NCBI GenBank assembly: GCA_000336895.1
Contig: AOLX01000014.1
Location: 62,001-126,000, forward strand
Direction of reading: 5' to 3'
Source: Haloarcula argentinensis DSM 12282
GTDB lineage: Archaea > Halobacteriota > Halobacteria > Halobacteriales > Haloarculaceae
Length of the DNA stretch: 64,000 nucleotides
The position numbers and the translations under genes were made by a program. The notes under the pieces are model-generated. The model was given only the letters and a program-made list of their open reading frames with translations, was not told where the DNA came from and did not search any database. Below are positions 42,388-51,643 of the stretch, piece after piece; positions within the stretch are counted from its first letter, which is position 1; each line of letters begins with the position of its first letter.

Positions 42388-43410
42388 TTACCAATCGTCG
42401 TCGTCCGCCCGGCGGTTCCACTCGATGGCCCGCTGTGTCCGGTCGTCGAGTCGGACCAGATGACAGAGGGGATTGCCGGGGTACACCAATGGGTTCTCAA
42501 GAATGCCAACCAGCAGTCCGGTAAACGGCGCACGCATCAGCGTGTTCTCCGTCTTGAACGGATTGGCGATCGTACAGATAACGTCGCCTTCGTACACTAG
42601 GTCACCGCGGTCGTAGTGCATATCCACCAGCCCACCCGAGTCCGCACGGATCCACGTCTTCTCGTCGCTGTCGTCGATGACTGTCCGCCAGCCCGGCCAC
42701 CGGACGGTGTCGGAGTCCCGGAGCCCGAACTCCGTAAGCACCGACCGTACACTCTCTATAGCCGAGTCGATGAGTGGCCGCTGGAACCGATGGGCCTCGC
42801 CCATTTCTATTGTGATCGTCGGGACGCCAGAATCGCTCAGCTCCCGCCGGAGCGACCCCGACGGGCCGTCCGACGAGATGATGACGTTCGACGCGAAGGC
42901 GTTTGCGACCCGCGCAACCTCGGGGTCCCCCATGTCTGCTCGGACGTGGAGCATGTTTGTCCGCCCGCGCGTGGACGTGTGGAAATCGAGGCCCACGTCA
43001 CACGGGGCCAGGAAGTTCCGGAAAATCTCGTGGGCCATCCGTTTCGCGCTCGTCGAGTCGGGATCGCCGGGGAACGAGCGGTTCAGGTCCCGGTCGTAGA
43101 TCGGCAGGTACCGCTCCTGTGCCAGAAACGCCGGGACGTTCAGCACCGGGAGACAGACCAGCGTCCCCGCCAGCCCCTCGTGGTCCCACTCGTGGGCGAC
43201 CTCCCGGACGACCTCGATGCCGTTGAGTTCGTCACCGTGTGCCGCTGCGGTGAGAAACACCGTCGGACCGGACTGCTCCCCGTTGACGATGGTGACCGGC
43301 ATCCGGACGGCGTCCCCCAGATACGTCTCGCTGACCGTGTAGCGAACGTTACGGGTCTCGCCCGACGCAACGATTCCCCCATCGTAGGTGAACGGCTCGG
43401 CCTCGCTCAT
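42388..43410 (-). CDS. Succinylglutamate desuccinylase/aspartoacylase-family enzyme
   Basis: The 340-residue protein starts at ATG 43410. It is a zinc carboxypeptidase-fold deacylase: the metal motif AAHGDELNGIE (His and Glu), the RDLNRSFPGD substrate-binding motif, FHTSTRGRTNM with a third His, and the catalytic Glu in ITIEMGEAHRF. A lipoyl-like C-terminal beta domain (about 255-340, SGGLVDMHYDRGDLVYEGDVICTIANPF) is present. It cleaves an N-acyl amide, substrate unknown. It is divergent from the RimK-family gene; the same gene pair occurs in bacteria. Confidence 0.85.
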   Translation of the reverse strand: MSEAEPFTYDGGIVASGETRNVRYTVSETYLGDAVRMPVTIVNGEQSGPTVFLTAAAHGDELNGIEVVREVAHEWDHEGLAGTLVCLPVLNVPAFLAQERYLPIYDRDLNRSFPGDPDSTSAKRMAHEIFRNFLAPCDVGLDFHTSTRGRTNMLHVRADMGDPEVARVANAFASNVIISSDGPSGSLRRELSDSGVPTITIEMGEAHRFQRPLIDSAIESVRSVLTEFGLRDSDTVRWPGWRTVIDDSDEKTWIRADSGGLVDMHYDRGDLVYEGDVICTIANPFKTENTLMRAPFTGLLVGILENPLVYPGNPLCHLVRLDDRTQRAIEWNRRADDDDW

Positions 43411-43523
43411 GCACTCACAACGAGAGGCGGCTGATAAAACCCCTCCGGCGAGACAGGCCCCGACGGGGCCGTGCCGGATGGCGCATCCGTACACCTATAC
43501 TGGGGCCGACAGAAAGCGACAGC

Positions 43524-44876
43524 ATGAGCGACCAAGACCTCACGGTGGGCGTCCTCAGTCTCCACTCAAGCAAGGAGTCGAAGGCGATCCTGAACGCGGT
43601 CGACGAGATGGGCTACGGGACGGAGTGGCTTCGTACCGAAAACACCGCGATCAGTGTTACCGACGGCGAGATGACGCTCGAACCCGATGTTGACGCGGTT
43701 GCGAATCGGCTGTTGCTCTCCAGCAGCGAACATCCCGCGGAGGGAATCGGGCTCGGGATGACTATCAGCCGGCTCGCACCGACGTTGAACGAGCCGATGG
43801 CGGCGACAACGGCCTTACACAAGTTTTCGAGCGCTGCCGCGCTGGCTGACGCTGGCGTCCCGGTCCCGGATGCGTTGCTCGCGCTGTCGAGCGATATGCT
43901 GAACGAGGAGCGGGACCGCTTCGGCGACCGTGCGGTGTACAAAACGGCCATCGGTACCCACGGCGGCGGGACGTGGATGGTCGACATGGAAAATCAGGTT
44001 AACGCACAGGTCGGCGGTCGCTACGCGTTCCTACAGGAGTACATGGAACACGACGAGAAACGCCACCACGACCTCCGCGTGTACGTCGTCGGCGACCAGA
44101 TCGTCGGCGCGATGAACCGCTACGCGCCCGAAGGCGAGTGGCGGACGAACGTCGCGCTCGGCGGCGAGGTCGAAGACATGACGGGGAAACTCCCCGAACG
44201 AGTTCGGGAGATCGCGCTCGACTCAGTCGACGCCATCGGGCTAGACTACGCCGGCGTCGACATCGTCCAGAGCGAGGACGGCTATTACGTGCTTGAAGTG
44301 AACCCCACCGCTGGATTCCGTGGCCTGTTCAAGGCCAGCGGCGTCAGCCCCGCCCCTTATATTGCCCAGCTCGCCATCGAACGGGCCGGCGGGAGTGTCG
44401 ACGATGAAACGGTCGAACGGCTCTCCGACCGACTCGACGACTCCAAGCCCGCGTGTACGCCGAAGAAGCCACAGCCGAAAGCGCAGAAAAACGTCGTCGT
44501 GGGCTACATCGAGGAGGTTGTCGTCACCGGAACGCAGGGGACCAAGTCCGTTCTCGCGAAGTCAGACACCGGTGCGACCAGAACCAGTATCGACGCCAAA
44601 CTCGCCGCGGAAATCGGAACGGGGCCGATTCTCGACATCGTGAAGATCAAATCTGGGAGCCTCAAGTCCGGCCGCTCGCGCCCGGTCGTCGACCTCGTCG
44701 TCGGCGTCGGCGGGACCCAGCACACCGTCACCGCCAGCGTCGAAGACCGCGGGCACATGGACTACCCGCTGTTGCTGGGACGGGACATCCTCAAGCACTA
44801 CCAGGTCGACGTGAACCGCCGCGCGGACGACGAGACGGAAGTGGACACCGAGGAAGAGGAGCAGAGCGAAGAGTAA
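43524..44876 (+). CDS. RimK-family ATP-grasp ligase fused to a retropepsin-like domain
   Basis: The 450-residue protein has an ATP-grasp amide ligase module (about 1-295), with YKTAIGTHGGGTWMV, YMEHDEKRHHDLRVYVVGD and the metal-binding LEVNPTAGFRGLF near the end. After a Pro/Lys linker (KPACTPKKPQPKAQKN) a C-terminal retropepsin-like domain (about 325-440) has DTGATRTSIDA and PLLLGRDIL, as in RimB/ATP-dependent zinc-protease-like proteins. Such fusions suggest a ligase that attaches residues and a protease that trims them. The divergent desuccinylase supports an amide/peptide-tagging role. Confidence 0.85.
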   Translation: MSDQDLTVGVLSLHSSKESKAILNAVDEMGYGTEWLRTENTAISVTDGEMTLEPDVDAVANRLLLSSSEHPAEGIGLGMTISRLAPTLNEPMAATTALHKFSSAAALADAGVPVPDALLALSSDMLNEERDRFGDRAVYKTAIGTHGGGTWMVDMENQVNAQVGGRYAFLQEYMEHDEKRHHDLRVYVVGDQIVGAMNRYAPEGEWRTNVALGGEVEDMTGKLPERVREIALDSVDAIGLDYAGVDIVQSEDGYYVLEVNPTAGFRGLFKASGVSPAPYIAQLAIERAGGSVDDETVERLSDRLDDSKPACTPKKPQPKAQKNVVVGYIEEVVVTGTQGTKSVLAKSDTGATRTSIDAKLAAEIGTGPILDIVKIKSGSLKSGRSRPVVDLVVGVGGTQHTVTASVEDRGHMDYPLLLGRDILKHYQVDVNRRADDETEVDTEEEEQSEE

Positions 44877-44906
44877 CGGCGCGCCAGTACCGGCTTCCGG
44901 CCCGGT

Positions 44907-45518
44907 TCAGTCTTCGTTCACTTCCGCGACGCTCTCGGCAATGTCCTCGCTAGCCCGCCACAGATACAGGCTCGCGTAGCTCCGATACGGCGACCACCGC
45001 TCGGCGTACTCGCACATCTCCGCGCGGCTGTACCCGTCGCCGACGACGGCCTCGAATCCCTTGCGGATGCCGAGGTCGCCGACCGGGAACACGTCCTCGC
45101 GGCCGAACGCGAACAGGAGTTGCATATTTGCAGTCCAGTCGCCGACGCCCGTGATGGCCGTTAGCTTTTCGTGGATTTCCTCGTCAGCGGCGTCCTCGAA
45201 CGTCGCCAGCGAGTAGCCGTGTTCCAGAAACGCGTCGGCGACCTCGTTGACGTAGCGGGTCTTCTGCCGCGAGAGGCCGGCATCTCGGAGCACCTCGTTG
45301 TCAGCGTCTCTGATGCCTGCTGGCGTCACGGTGACGGCGTCGAACAGTCGGTCCCGCGTCGCGGCGGCCGACGCCATCGACACCTGCTGGCGGAGAATCG
45401 AGACGACGAGCCGCTCGAAGAGGTCCGACGCGGGGTCGAGCGTGAGTTCGCCGTGGGTTTCGACCAGCGGCCCGATGTCGGGGTTTGCGCGCAACACCTC
45501 GTGTGGCGAGTCACTCAT
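44907..45518 (-). CDS. DNA-3-methyladenine-type glycosylase (HhH-GPD)
   Basis: The 203-residue protein removes alkylated bases from DNA by family. It has the helix-hairpin-helix KLTAITGVGDWTANMQLLFAFG and the catalytic Asp in FPVGDLGIRKG, with N-terminal LFERLVVSILRQQVSMASAAATRDR as in AlkA. No iron-sulfur Cys cluster exists. Short overall, so it lacks the AlkA N-terminal beta domain. It is convergent with the RimK-like gene. Confidence 0.85.
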   Translation of the reverse strand: MSDSPHEVLRANPDIGPLVETHGELTLDPASDLFERLVVSILRQQVSMASAAATRDRLFDAVTVTPAGIRDADNEVLRDAGLSRQKTRYVNEVADAFLEHGYSLATFEDAADEEIHEKLTAITGVGDWTANMQLLFAFGREDVFPVGDLGIRKGFEAVVGDGYSRAEMCEYAERWSPYRSYASLYLWRASEDIAESVAEVNED

Positions 45519-45563
45519 CGCTCTGTGGTACTGACTCGACGAAAAAGAACGTGTCTGTCGCTG

Positions 45564-46121
45564 TTAGCCGTCGGCGATGATGGGGTCGGGATTCGGTGAG
45601 GCGATGCCGGCCGCGCCCACCGGTTCGGCTGGGTTGCCGACGACCGTCGTCTCTGGTGCCACGTCATCGACGACAACAGCGCCAGCGCCGACGGATGCGT
45701 TCTCTCCGACCGTTATCGGCCCCATTATCGAGGCGTCAGCACCGACGGTCGCGCCGTCTTCGACCGTCGGATGACGCTTTTCCCGGCGCATTGACGTGCC
45801 ACCGAGGGTGACACCGTGGTACAGGAGCACGTCGTCGCCGATCTCGGCCGTCTCTCCGATGACGATGCCCATCCCGTGGTCGATGAACACGCGCTCGCCG
45901 ATCTCCGCGGCGGGGTGGATCTCGACGCCTGTCAGGAACCGCGTGACGTGGGAGATGAGCCTGGCAAGTAACCTCCGGTCGTTCGTCCAGAGCCAGTGGG
46001 CGATGCGGTAGGCCCAGATCGCGTGCAGGCCGGGGTACGTGAGCGCGACCTCCACGGCACTGGTCGCCGCCGGGTCCTTTGTGAGTGCTGTACGGATATC
46101 CGCTTTCAGTCGGTCGAACAT
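45564..46121 (-). CDS. cysE: Serine O-acetyltransferase
   Basis: CysE makes O-acetylserine for cysteine synthesis. The 185-residue protein has an N-terminal helical domain shorter than the enterobacterial one, then left-handed beta-helix repeats ([104 protein letters not shown]). The catalytic His in FIDHGMG and the GGT substrate loop are intact. Ends with a short Pro/Asp tail. Cysteine synthase is not in the window. Confidence 0.88.
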   Translation of the reverse strand: MFDRLKADIRTALTKDPAATSAVEVALTYPGLHAIWAYRIAHWLWTNDRRLLARLISHVTRFLTGVEIHPAAEIGERVFIDHGMGIVIGETAEIGDDVLLYHGVTLGGTSMRREKRHPTVEDGATVGADASIMGPITVGENASVGAGAVVVDDVAPETTVVGNPAEPVGAAGIASPNPDPIIADG

Positions 46122-46386
46122 TGGTGTGTTGTAGTGATGGCGTATCGTCTGTGCACGAGACAGTCGGTCGCGGTCCGCATCACCGGACAGAAGTCACTGA
46201 GGACGACAACAGCGACGGGGAGAGCAGCAACTGATCACGGTCCGAAGCGGGCGAGTAGCGGGGCATGAGACTCGGTCGCCCATGGTTGCTCTATCTACGT
46301 CGCTCGGCGGGTTAAAAAGCAGTGGTTCAACGGGCCCTCGCAGGGTTGCCGGGAGTGCGCTGTGGGGCGAGACAGTGCCGGACCGC
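46122..46386. other. Intergenic region without a supported gene
   Basis: The 265 bases between cysE and the acyl-CoA dehydrogenase hold no convincing frame. A GGGTTAAAAAG element near 46310 is the only promoter-like feature seen, and it faces the dehydrogenase's 3' end. Confidence 0.4.
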
Positions 46387-47544
46387 TCAGGTCATGCCCT
46401 TTCCGAGCAGTTCCCGGGCGATGATGTTCTTCTGGATCTCGGTCGTTCCCTCGTAGATCTGGGTGATCTTGGCGTCGCGGTAGAACCGCTCGACGTCGAA
46501 GTCGTTGACGTAGCCGGCGCCGCCGTGGATCTGGACGGCTTCGTCGGCAGTCTCAACGGCGACGCGGGAAGCCTTTTCTTTGGCCATCGACGCCAACTGC
46601 GTGAGCTGGTCGGCGTCGTTGTCGACGCTCCAGGCGGACTTGTGGGTGAGCTGCCGTGCGGCCTCGATTTCGGTGAACATCTCGGCGAGCTTGTGCTGGA
46701 TGGCCTGAAACTCTGAGATGGACTGGCCGAACTGCTCGCGGTCCTGGGCGTATCCGAGAGCGCGCTCGGCGGCCCCACGGGCGATACCGACGCCCTGCGC
46801 GGCCACGCCTGTCCGGGTCTCGTCGAAGAACTGCATTATCTGGAGGAAGCCGGCCCCGCGCGTTCCCACGAGGTTGTCCTCGGGGACGCGCACGTCGTTG
46901 AGGATGAGTTCCGCCGTGTCCGATGCACGGATACCGAGCTTCCCCGTGATCTTCTCGGCTTCGAATCCGTCGCGGTCAGACTCGACGAGAATCTGTGAGA
47001 AACCGTTGTACCGTCCCTCCGCATCCGGGTCAGTTTCACAGAGGACGACGAAGTAGTCGCCGACCGAGCCGTTCGTGATCCACATCTTGTTGCCGTTGAT
47101 GACCCACTCGTCGCCCTCTTTTCGCGCCTGCGTCGACACCGACGACACGTCAGAGCCGGTGTCGGGTTCAGAGATGGCCGCGCCCATGATGGCATCGCCC
47201 GTCGCGACGGGTTCGAGGTACTCCTCTTTCTGGGCCTCCGAGCCGAACCCGATGAGGGCGTCAGCACCGAAGGCGGCCGACTGGATGCTCAGACCGATAC
47301 CGGGATCGGCCGCGAACAGCTCCTCGGCGATGATAGCGTTCGTCAGCGTATTGTAGCCTGCTCCGCCGTACTCCATCGGAATGTTCGCGCCTGTCAGCCC
47401 CATCTCGGCGGCCTTCTCGACAATCTCCCGGGGAAACTTTTCTTCCGTGTCGTACTCGGTCGCGACGGGCTTGATTTCGTTTTCGGCGAACCGGGCGATC
47501 TCGTCCTTTATCTGTCGCTGCTCTTTCGTCAGTTCGAAGTCCAT
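46387..47544 (-). CDS. Acyl-CoA dehydrogenase
   Basis: The 385-residue flavoenzyme introduces the first double bond of fatty-acid beta-oxidation. It has the N-terminal helical domain, the [17 protein letters not shown] and [24 protein letters not shown] beta-domain segments, FAD-binding [29 protein letters not shown], and the catalytic Glu in [27 protein letters not shown]. The electron-transfer flavoprotein genes are not in the window. It is divergent from the hydroxyacyl-CoA dehydrogenase/enoyl-CoA hydratase gene across a 113-base gap. Confidence 0.93.
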   Translation of the reverse strand: MDFELTKEQRQIKDEIARFAENEIKPVATEYDTEEKFPREIVEKAAEMGLTGANIPMEYGGAGYNTLTNAIIAEELFAADPGIGLSIQSAAFGADALIGFGSEAQKEEYLEPVATGDAIMGAAISEPDTGSDVSSVSTQARKEGDEWVINGNKMWITNGSVGDYFVVLCETDPDAEGRYNGFSQILVESDRDGFEAEKITGKLGIRASDTAELILNDVRVPEDNLVGTRGAGFLQIMQFFDETRTGVAAQGVGIARGAAERALGYAQDREQFGQSISEFQAIQHKLAEMFTEIEAARQLTHKSAWSVDNDADQLTQLASMAKEKASRVAVETADEAVQIHGGAGYVNDFDVERFYRDAKITQIYEGTTEIQKNIIARELLGKGMT

Positions 47545-47657
47545 ATGTGGTGTGTTGACGTGATATGCATTAATGGTTTGTAATCCGAAATAAACTTGAG
47601 AGTGGTTTTCTAACGAGAGAAACGTTGAAGCCTCGGCCGGCAGTGGAACGATATGTC

Positions 47658-49622
47658 ATGGATTTCGAGGATATTGACACTATCGCCGTGCTCGGTGCCG
47701 GGAACATGGGTCATGGAATCACCGAAGTGGCCGCGCTCGCAGGCTACGACGTGCGGATGCGGGACATCAAAGACGAGTTCGTCGAGGACGGCTACGACAA
47801 CATCGAATGGTCGCTGAACAAGCTGGCCGAGAGAGACCAGCTCACGCAGGACGAGGCTGATGCGGCACTTGACCGTGTGACGCCGCTTGTCGATGTCGAA
47901 GAAGCGGTCAGCGATGTCGACGTAGTCATCGAGGCTGTGCCGGAGAAAATGGAGATCAAGAAGGACGTGTACACAGAGGTCGAAGCACACGCGCCCGAAG
48001 ACGCCATCTTCGCCACGAACACGTCCAGCCTCTCTATCACGGAACTGTCGGAAGTGACCGAACGGCCCGAGCAGTTCTGTGGGATGCACTTCTTCAATCC
48101 GCCCGTGCGGATGCAACTGGTCGAAGTAATCTCCGGCGCACACTCGGGCGACGACACGCTGGACGCTATCGAGGCGCTTGCGGAGGACTTCGGCAAAACG
48201 CCGGTCCGCGTCCGCAAGGACTCGCCGGGGTTCATCGTCAACCGCATCCTCGTCCCGCTGATGAACGAGGCCGCGTGGCTCGTCCACAACGATGAGGCAA
48301 CTATCGCTGAGGTCGACTCAACGACGAAGTTCGACATGGGCCTGCCGATGGGGTCGTTCGAACTCTCCGATCAGGTGGGGAACGACGTCGGCCTCCACGT
48401 CCTCGAATATATGCACGAAGTGCTGGGCGAGCCCTACGCCCCGTGTCCGCTGCTCGAACAGAAAGTCGAGAACGAGGAACTCGGGAAGAAGACTGGGAAG
48501 GGCTTCTACGACTACGAGAACGGCGGCGTCGACATTCCGACCGACGCCGGCCGCGAAGACGTCGAGCACCGCCTCGTCGCCGTGATGGCAAACGAGGTCG
48601 GGAAGCTCGTCGAGAACGATGTCGCTCCCGTTGCGGACATCGATCAGGCAGTCCAGCTCGGCGGCGGCTTCCCGGACGGTCCTGCGAAGATCGCCGACAA
48701 GACCGGCCTCGAGACACTCGTCGATACACTCGAAGAAACCCACGAGGCGACCGGCGCAGAGCGCTACGCCGTCTCCGACGGTCTCCGAGAGGCCGCGGCG
48801 GAAGGTGGCTTCTACGGCAGCGAAGACGACGCGCCGGCGGAGTTCGACAACGTCACGATCGAATATCCCGGTGACATGGTCGGTCACATCGAACTCGACC
48901 GCCCGCACCGGATGAACACCGTCAGCCCGGAACTGATGGACGACCTCGCCGACGCCGTCGACCTGCTCGAAGACGACGACGAGGTGCGTGCCATCCTGCT
49001 GACCGGGGCCGGTGAGAAGGCGTTCTCCGCTGGGGCCGACGTGCAGGCGATGGCCTCGAACGCGACGCCGCTGGACGCTATTGAACTCTCCCGCAAGGGC
49101 CAGCAAACCTTCGGGAAGCTCGAAGAATGTTCGATGCCGGTCGTCGCCGGCATCGACGGCTACGCGCTGGGCGGCGGGATGGAACTGGCGACCTGTGCCG
49201 ACCTCCGCGTGGCCTCGGAGCGCTCCGAGCTGGGCCAGCCCGAACACAACCTCGGCCTGCTGCCGGGCTGGGGCGGCACGCAACGCCTCGCCCGCATCGT
49301 CGGCGAAGGCCGCGCCAAGGAGATTATCTTCACCGGTGACCGTTACGACGCCGACGAGATGGCTGAGTACGGCTTCATCAACGAGGTCGTCGACAACGAC
49401 GCTCTGCACGAGCGGGCGTTCGAACTGGCCAAAGACATGGCCGCCGGCCCGCCGGTCGCACAGAAACTCACCAAGCGCGCGATGCTCGCCGGCCGCGACG
49501 ACATCGACGCCGGCCTCGAAGTCGAATCGCAGGCTTTCGGCCACCTCATCGGGACCGACGACGTGATGGAGGGCATCAACGCGTTCATGGGCGACGGAGA
49601 GCCGGACTTCGAAGGGAAGTAA
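47658..49622 (+). CDS. 3-hydroxyacyl-CoA dehydrogenase/enoyl-CoA hydratase fusion
   Basis: The 654-residue protein catalyses two successive steps of beta-oxidation. The N-terminal dehydrogenase (about 1-380) has AVLGAGNMGHGITEV for NAD, the SSLSITEL and HFFNPPVRMQLVEVI catalytic segment, and GFIVNRILVPLMNEA. The C-terminal enoyl-CoA hydratase/isomerase (about 395-654) has GAGEKAFSAGADVQAMA and GYALGGGMELATCADLRVASE with oxyanion-hole Gly residues and LGLLPGWGGTQRLARIVG. The order HAD then ECH is the archaeal type. Start ATG 47658 chosen over upstream GTGs. Confidence 0.93.
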   Translation: MDFEDIDTIAVLGAGNMGHGITEVAALAGYDVRMRDIKDEFVEDGYDNIEWSLNKLAERDQLTQDEADAALDRVTPLVDVEEAVSDVDVVIEAVPEKMEIKKDVYTEVEAHAPEDAIFATNTSSLSITELSEVTERPEQFCGMHFFNPPVRMQLVEVISGAHSGDDTLDAIEALAEDFGKTPVRVRKDSPGFIVNRILVPLMNEAAWLVHNDEATIAEVDSTTKFDMGLPMGSFELSDQVGNDVGLHVLEYMHEVLGEPYAPCPLLEQKVENEELGKKTGKGFYDYENGGVDIPTDAGREDVEHRLVAVMANEVGKLVENDVAPVADIDQAVQLGGGFPDGPAKIADKTGLETLVDTLEETHEATGAERYAVSDGLREAAAEGGFYGSEDDAPAEFDNVTIEYPGDMVGHIELDRPHRMNTVSPELMDDLADAVDLLEDDDEVRAILLTGAGEKAFSAGADVQAMASNATPLDAIELSRKGQQTFGKLEECSMPVVAGIDGYALGGGMELATCADLRVASERSELGQPEHNLGLLPGWGGTQRLARIVGEGRAKEIIFTGDRYDADEMAEYGFINEVVDNDALHERAFELAKDMAAGPPVAQKLTKRAMLAGRDDIDAGLEVESQAFGHLIGTDDVMEGINAFMGDGEPDFEGK

Positions 49623-49777
49623 TAGCGGACTCGGCCGCCAAGCAAATACGGAGCATCTTTTTCGTGGATACGTCACGGGGGCGGTCTGCTCTCCGTAGTC
49701 GCACGCCTGTGGTACGCATCCTCAGGTAGCGTCTATTTCGATGGGGTTAAATTGGTCCACCCGGAACGACTGAGTAC

Positions 49778-49852
<75 letters not shown>

Positions 49853-49940
49853 CATTACTGTCGCGAACTACTCCGCGAGCAACGGCGTTCGCCGCCGTTC
49901 TGTATAGCATGCTTCTGCACAGACACGGTACGTAGCGGGC

Positions 49941-51329
49941 TCACTCTCCAAGTTTCAGGATGTAGCCGCTCCGTGTTCCGATATACGCTCCGGACTCCGT
50001 GACCGTTGGGGCAGTCGTTGTTCCCTGAATGATGACGCGCCACATCGGGTCGCCATCGAAGGAAAGCGCGTGTACGCCAGCGGCATCGTCACCCTGCGTC
50101 CAGCACACAACCGCATCGGATGCCGTCTGCATCTCTCGTAGCGACCGCTTGAAGGAGTGACTCCAGACGCGCTCTCCGGCACTTCGGTCAACGGCATGGA
50201 CTGTCGTCTTACCAACAGGGACGCACACCCTATCGTTGGCGATGACCGGCGGACCTCTCGTGTCATTCGCTGTCGGGTACCGCCACTGTTCGGTCCCGTC
50301 CGCTGACTGGAGCGCAACTAGGCGTCCACCGAACTCTGTCGCGTATACCGTCCCATCGCGTTCTACTGCGCCCGTCACATTGAAGCCGTCCTCAGTGGCT
50401 TCCCCTTCCTGATACTGCCAGCTGGAATCCCCTGTCGATTCGTCTATCGCAGCGAGTGCAGGCTCACCCGAATCCGTTTCCCCCCTGACGTACAGCGAAT
50501 CTCCGTAGTGTCCTAGCGGGTCTCCCAGCAGGCGTCCCGCGGAGGACCAGCGACGCGTGCCGTCTGTTGTGTCAAACGCACTGGTGCGGTCTGGACCCTC
50601 AGAGGCGTACACTGTTCCGTTCTGTACCACCGCTTTGCGGATATCCCCAGTTTCGCGCTGGAATCGATTTCTGTTATCCGACGTGACAGCAAACAGTGAC
50701 TCTCCGGCACGGTTGATCGCATCGTCGTGTGTGCTTACGATGGCTGTCTCGTCGGCGGTTCCGAGAATGGACAGATATCTATCCCGTGGTTCCGTCCCCC
50801 ACTGTAACTCGCCGTTCTCTAGGCGAACCAGTTGCTGCCCAATTCCCAGCCTCCTCGTGTTCCAGCCGACGATAGCGTACACCCCGTTGGCTGCGGGAGC
50901 TACTACGGGCACGCTCTTGTTCGCCGCGTAGCGCCACTGCTGTGTTCCGTCGGTGCCGACTGCGTAGACGTTCTGACTCCTGGGCGGTTGCATGCGTTCT
51001 TGGGGCGGGGTTCCTCGGTCATTGGTCCCGCCGATGGCGTACACTGTCCCATCCCGCACGACCGGTCGGTCCGTCACGTAGCCAGGCCACTGTCCCGTCA
51101 TGGGGCCGTTCGTCTGGTACGTCCACCGGACTGCGTCACCCTCCGGCGGGTCGGGACGCTTGTCGCTTGCCGTCCGCTGGTCCGTCGCTGTCTCAGCACG
51201 TTGGTCGGACCGCGTTGTCGTGCCCGTCGGGGTTGCTGACTCTGGCGTCGCGGTCTGGCTGCCATCGAGACCAGCGCAGCCAGCGAGCGCGGCCCCGAAC
51301 GCGACCAGAACCGTCCGTCGGGATTTCAT
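49941..51329 (-). CDS. Tat lipoprotein with PQQ-type beta-propeller repeats
   Basis: The 462-residue protein starts at ATG 51329 and has a twin-arginine signal (MKSRRTVLVAFGAALAGCAG) with lipobox Cys at 19. A Thr/Ser/Arg linker follows, then seven or so WD/PQQ-like blades with repeated patterns such as W-x-Y...VYA and ...NGTVYA; examples are TQQWRYAANKSVPVVAPAANGVYA and EQWRYPTANDTRGPPV. A surface-bound propeller; substrate unknown. An in-frame ATG at 51380 would extend the signal. Its codon use seems slightly poorer in GC than the neighbours. Confidence 0.85.
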   Translation of the reverse strand: MKSRRTVLVAFGAALAGCAGLDGSQTATPESATPTGTTTRSDQRAETATDQRTASDKRPDPPEGDAVRWTYQTNGPMTGQWPGYVTDRPVVRDGTVYAIGGTNDRGTPPQERMQPPRSQNVYAVGTDGTQQWRYAANKSVPVVAPAANGVYAIVGWNTRRLGIGQQLVRLENGELQWGTEPRDRYLSILGTADETAIVSTHDDAINRAGESLFAVTSDNRNRFQRETGDIRKAVVQNGTVYASEGPDRTSAFDTTDGTRRWSSAGRLLGDPLGHYGDSLYVRGETDSGEPALAAIDESTGDSSWQYQEGEATEDGFNVTGAVERDGTVYATEFGGRLVALQSADGTEQWRYPTANDTRGPPVIANDRVCVPVGKTTVHAVDRSAGERVWSHSFKRSLREMQTASDAVVCWTQGDDAAGVHALSFDGDPMWRVIIQGTTTAPTVTESGAYIGTRSGYILKLGE

Positions 51330-51410
51330 TACGACGGGCTGGCTCTCGCTCCGGCATAAGTTTCGTGTCGATTGTGTCACTACTTTATTTGGGTGCTGTA
51401 CCGTGGATCA

Positions 51411-51518
51411 ATGACTACCGACACCGGACTGAGTACCGTATTTCGAACAGATCTGCGAACGACCGTCCCACTGTCAGATTCCTGTCTGTGGGGCAACCAG
51501 TGCTATCCGCTATCCTGA
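51411..51518 (+). CDS. Doubtful 35-residue ORF
   Basis: An ATG at 51411 opens 35 codons (MTTDTGLSTVFRTDLRTTVPLSDS...), preceded at about 27 bases by a TTTATTT TATA-like element. The composition, with few acidic residues, is not strongly haloarchaeal. It could be a tiny protein, a remnant 5' end, or chance. Confidence 0.25.
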   Translation: MTTDTGLSTVFRTDLRTTVPLSDSCLWGNQCYPLS

Positions 51519-51590
51519 CAGTCGATTGGATCGAATGGCCCTACAAGAACCTGTGTTGAATAATAGGATGCTTTGCATTCATATTTGACA

Positions 51591-51638
51591 AGTATATAGG
51601 TAAAAGAAAACATATTTCCACTCGTATATAAAGCGAGT
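51591..51638 (+). promoter_or_regulatory. AT-rich promoter with ACTCG inverted repeat before the lipoprotein
   Basis: TATATAGG at 51591-51598 is well placed as TATA box for a start near 51620. The inverted repeat ACTCG...CGAGT (51620-51624 and 51634-51638) encloses TATATAAAG and lies at the predicted transcription start, an operator-like or 5' leader hairpin position. The whole 51540-51640 stretch is far AT-richer than the surrounding DNA. Confidence 0.4.
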
Positions 51639-51643
51639 AGTAC

